Assembly: GCA_903895255.1 (NCBI GenBank)
Contig: CAITTG010000023.1
Location: 28,652 to 92,651 of the forward strand
Direction: 5' to 3'
Origin: an uncultured Verrucomicrobia subdivision 3 bacterium
Lineage (GTDB): Bacteria > Verrucomicrobiota > Verrucomicrobiia > Limisphaerales > UBA11358
Length of the DNA: 64,000 bases
The position numbers and the translations under genes were made by a program. Below, piece after piece: positions 63,892 through 64,000 of this stretch (its first letter is position 1; the number at the start of each line of letters is the position of its first letter). Below the pieces are notes generated by a model. It was not told the origin of the DNA, ran no database searches, and saw only the letters and a program-made list of their open reading frames with translations.

Positions 63892-64000
63892 GGGCCTGTT
63901 AACACTAATTGACATTGGCGGAATTTGCGGTATTCTCGCCGGGCAATGGAACTAACCGAGGGCCAGTTTCAACGCATTGCCGATTGCCTGCCGCGTCAAC
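63892..64000 (+). mobile_element. Left end of an IS5-like insertion sequence (cut by window)
   Basis: Sequence from GGGCCTGTTAACACTAATTG begins 10 bp after the SRPBCC stop and is followed after about 35 bp by a transposase start. This layout and the gene product fit an IS5 family element. Only the left edge is visible, and CTAG just before it may be a target-site remnant. Confidence 0.55.
63946..64000 (+). CDS. IS5-like transposase, N-terminal fragment (runs off window)
   Basis: The first 18 codons read MELTEGQFQRIADCLPRQ, the characteristic N-terminus of IS5 family transposases (helix-turn-helix region with xxFxRIAxxLP). The gene continues beyond the window end. Confidence 0.7.
   Translation, partial: MELTEGQFQRIADCLPRQ

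Noticed and set aside
1..64000. CRISPR arrays, tRNA and rRNA genes
   Set aside because: No regularly spaced direct repeats, cloverleaf signals or rRNA segments were seen by eye; a tRNA scan would be needed to exclude a divergent tRNA.

Overview
The window is GC-rich bacterial chromosomal DNA, most likely from a verrucomicrobiote of the Limisphaerales/Pedosphaera type. This rests on inference from several features: an S53 peptidase with Ig-like repeats of the pattern GATNATLTL...NQAGSY, a deoC plus paired aldehyde dehydrogenase neighbourhood, three-part heavy-metal-binding CusB architecture, and many small palindromic repeats between genes. No rRNA, tRNA or CRISPR array was recognised.

Layout. 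(1) 0-13 kb is a surface-polysaccharide region: an O-antigen ligase/polymerase-like protein, an OafA-type acyltransferase, two GT2 and three GT4 glycosyltransferases, one GT-B-like protein, an FkbM methyltransferase and a Wzx-type flippase, arranged as a minus-strand and a plus-strand operon around an intergenic region at 9.0-9.5 kb. (2) 13-17 kb is a complete tolQ-tolR-tolA-tolB-pal envelope cluster closed by a strong terminator. (3) 17-20 kb holds a GntR/FCD regulator, a small conserved-looking protein, and pyrR-pyrB. (4) 20-26.3 kb is a mosaic: a VapBC-like toxin-antitoxin pair, a catalytically dead short aldehyde dehydrogenase, two small membrane proteins, a full aldehyde dehydrogenase, an AT-richer RelA/SpoT-domain gene with a tiny upstream partner, a MITE-like element, and deoC. 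(5) 26.5-30.3 kb is a Suf iron-sulfur cluster (sufD, sufU, sufT, sufS) without sufB or sufC. (6) 30.3-34.5 kb is a second flippase/ligase/glycosyltransferase operon. (7) 34.8-43.8 kb has a large secreted sedolisin, a glycosyltransferase-like protein, a YfhO-type membrane protein, an SDR and a Nudix hydrolase. (8) 43.8-47.7 kb is a tight nucleotide-sugar cassette: a UDP-sugar dehydrogenase, an epimerase, a C-methyltransferase and a cupin. (9) 47.8-53.1 kb is a copper/silver CusBA efflux system with a small Cys-rich exported protein. (10) 53.4-61.2 kb holds an AlgJ-like/MBOAT acetylation pair, a PQQ-type beta-propeller, and an operon of a polyprenol-phosphate GT2, GtrA and an FAD oxidoreductase. 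(11) 61.2-64 kb holds a long non-coding stretch with a candidate structured RNA, a class A beta-lactamase-fold hydrolase, an SRPBCC protein and the edge of an IS5-like element.

How it fits together: most of the window builds and maintains the cell envelope. Glycan synthesis and export genes, the Tol-Pal trans-envelope machine, O-acetylation and copper efflux surround short housekeeping blocks (pyrimidine synthesis, deoxyribose degradation, Fe-S assembly). The most unusual locus is the RelA/SpoT gene with its small partner and adjacent palindromic element, lying inside what appears to be an interrupted deoxyribose-catabolism cluster.
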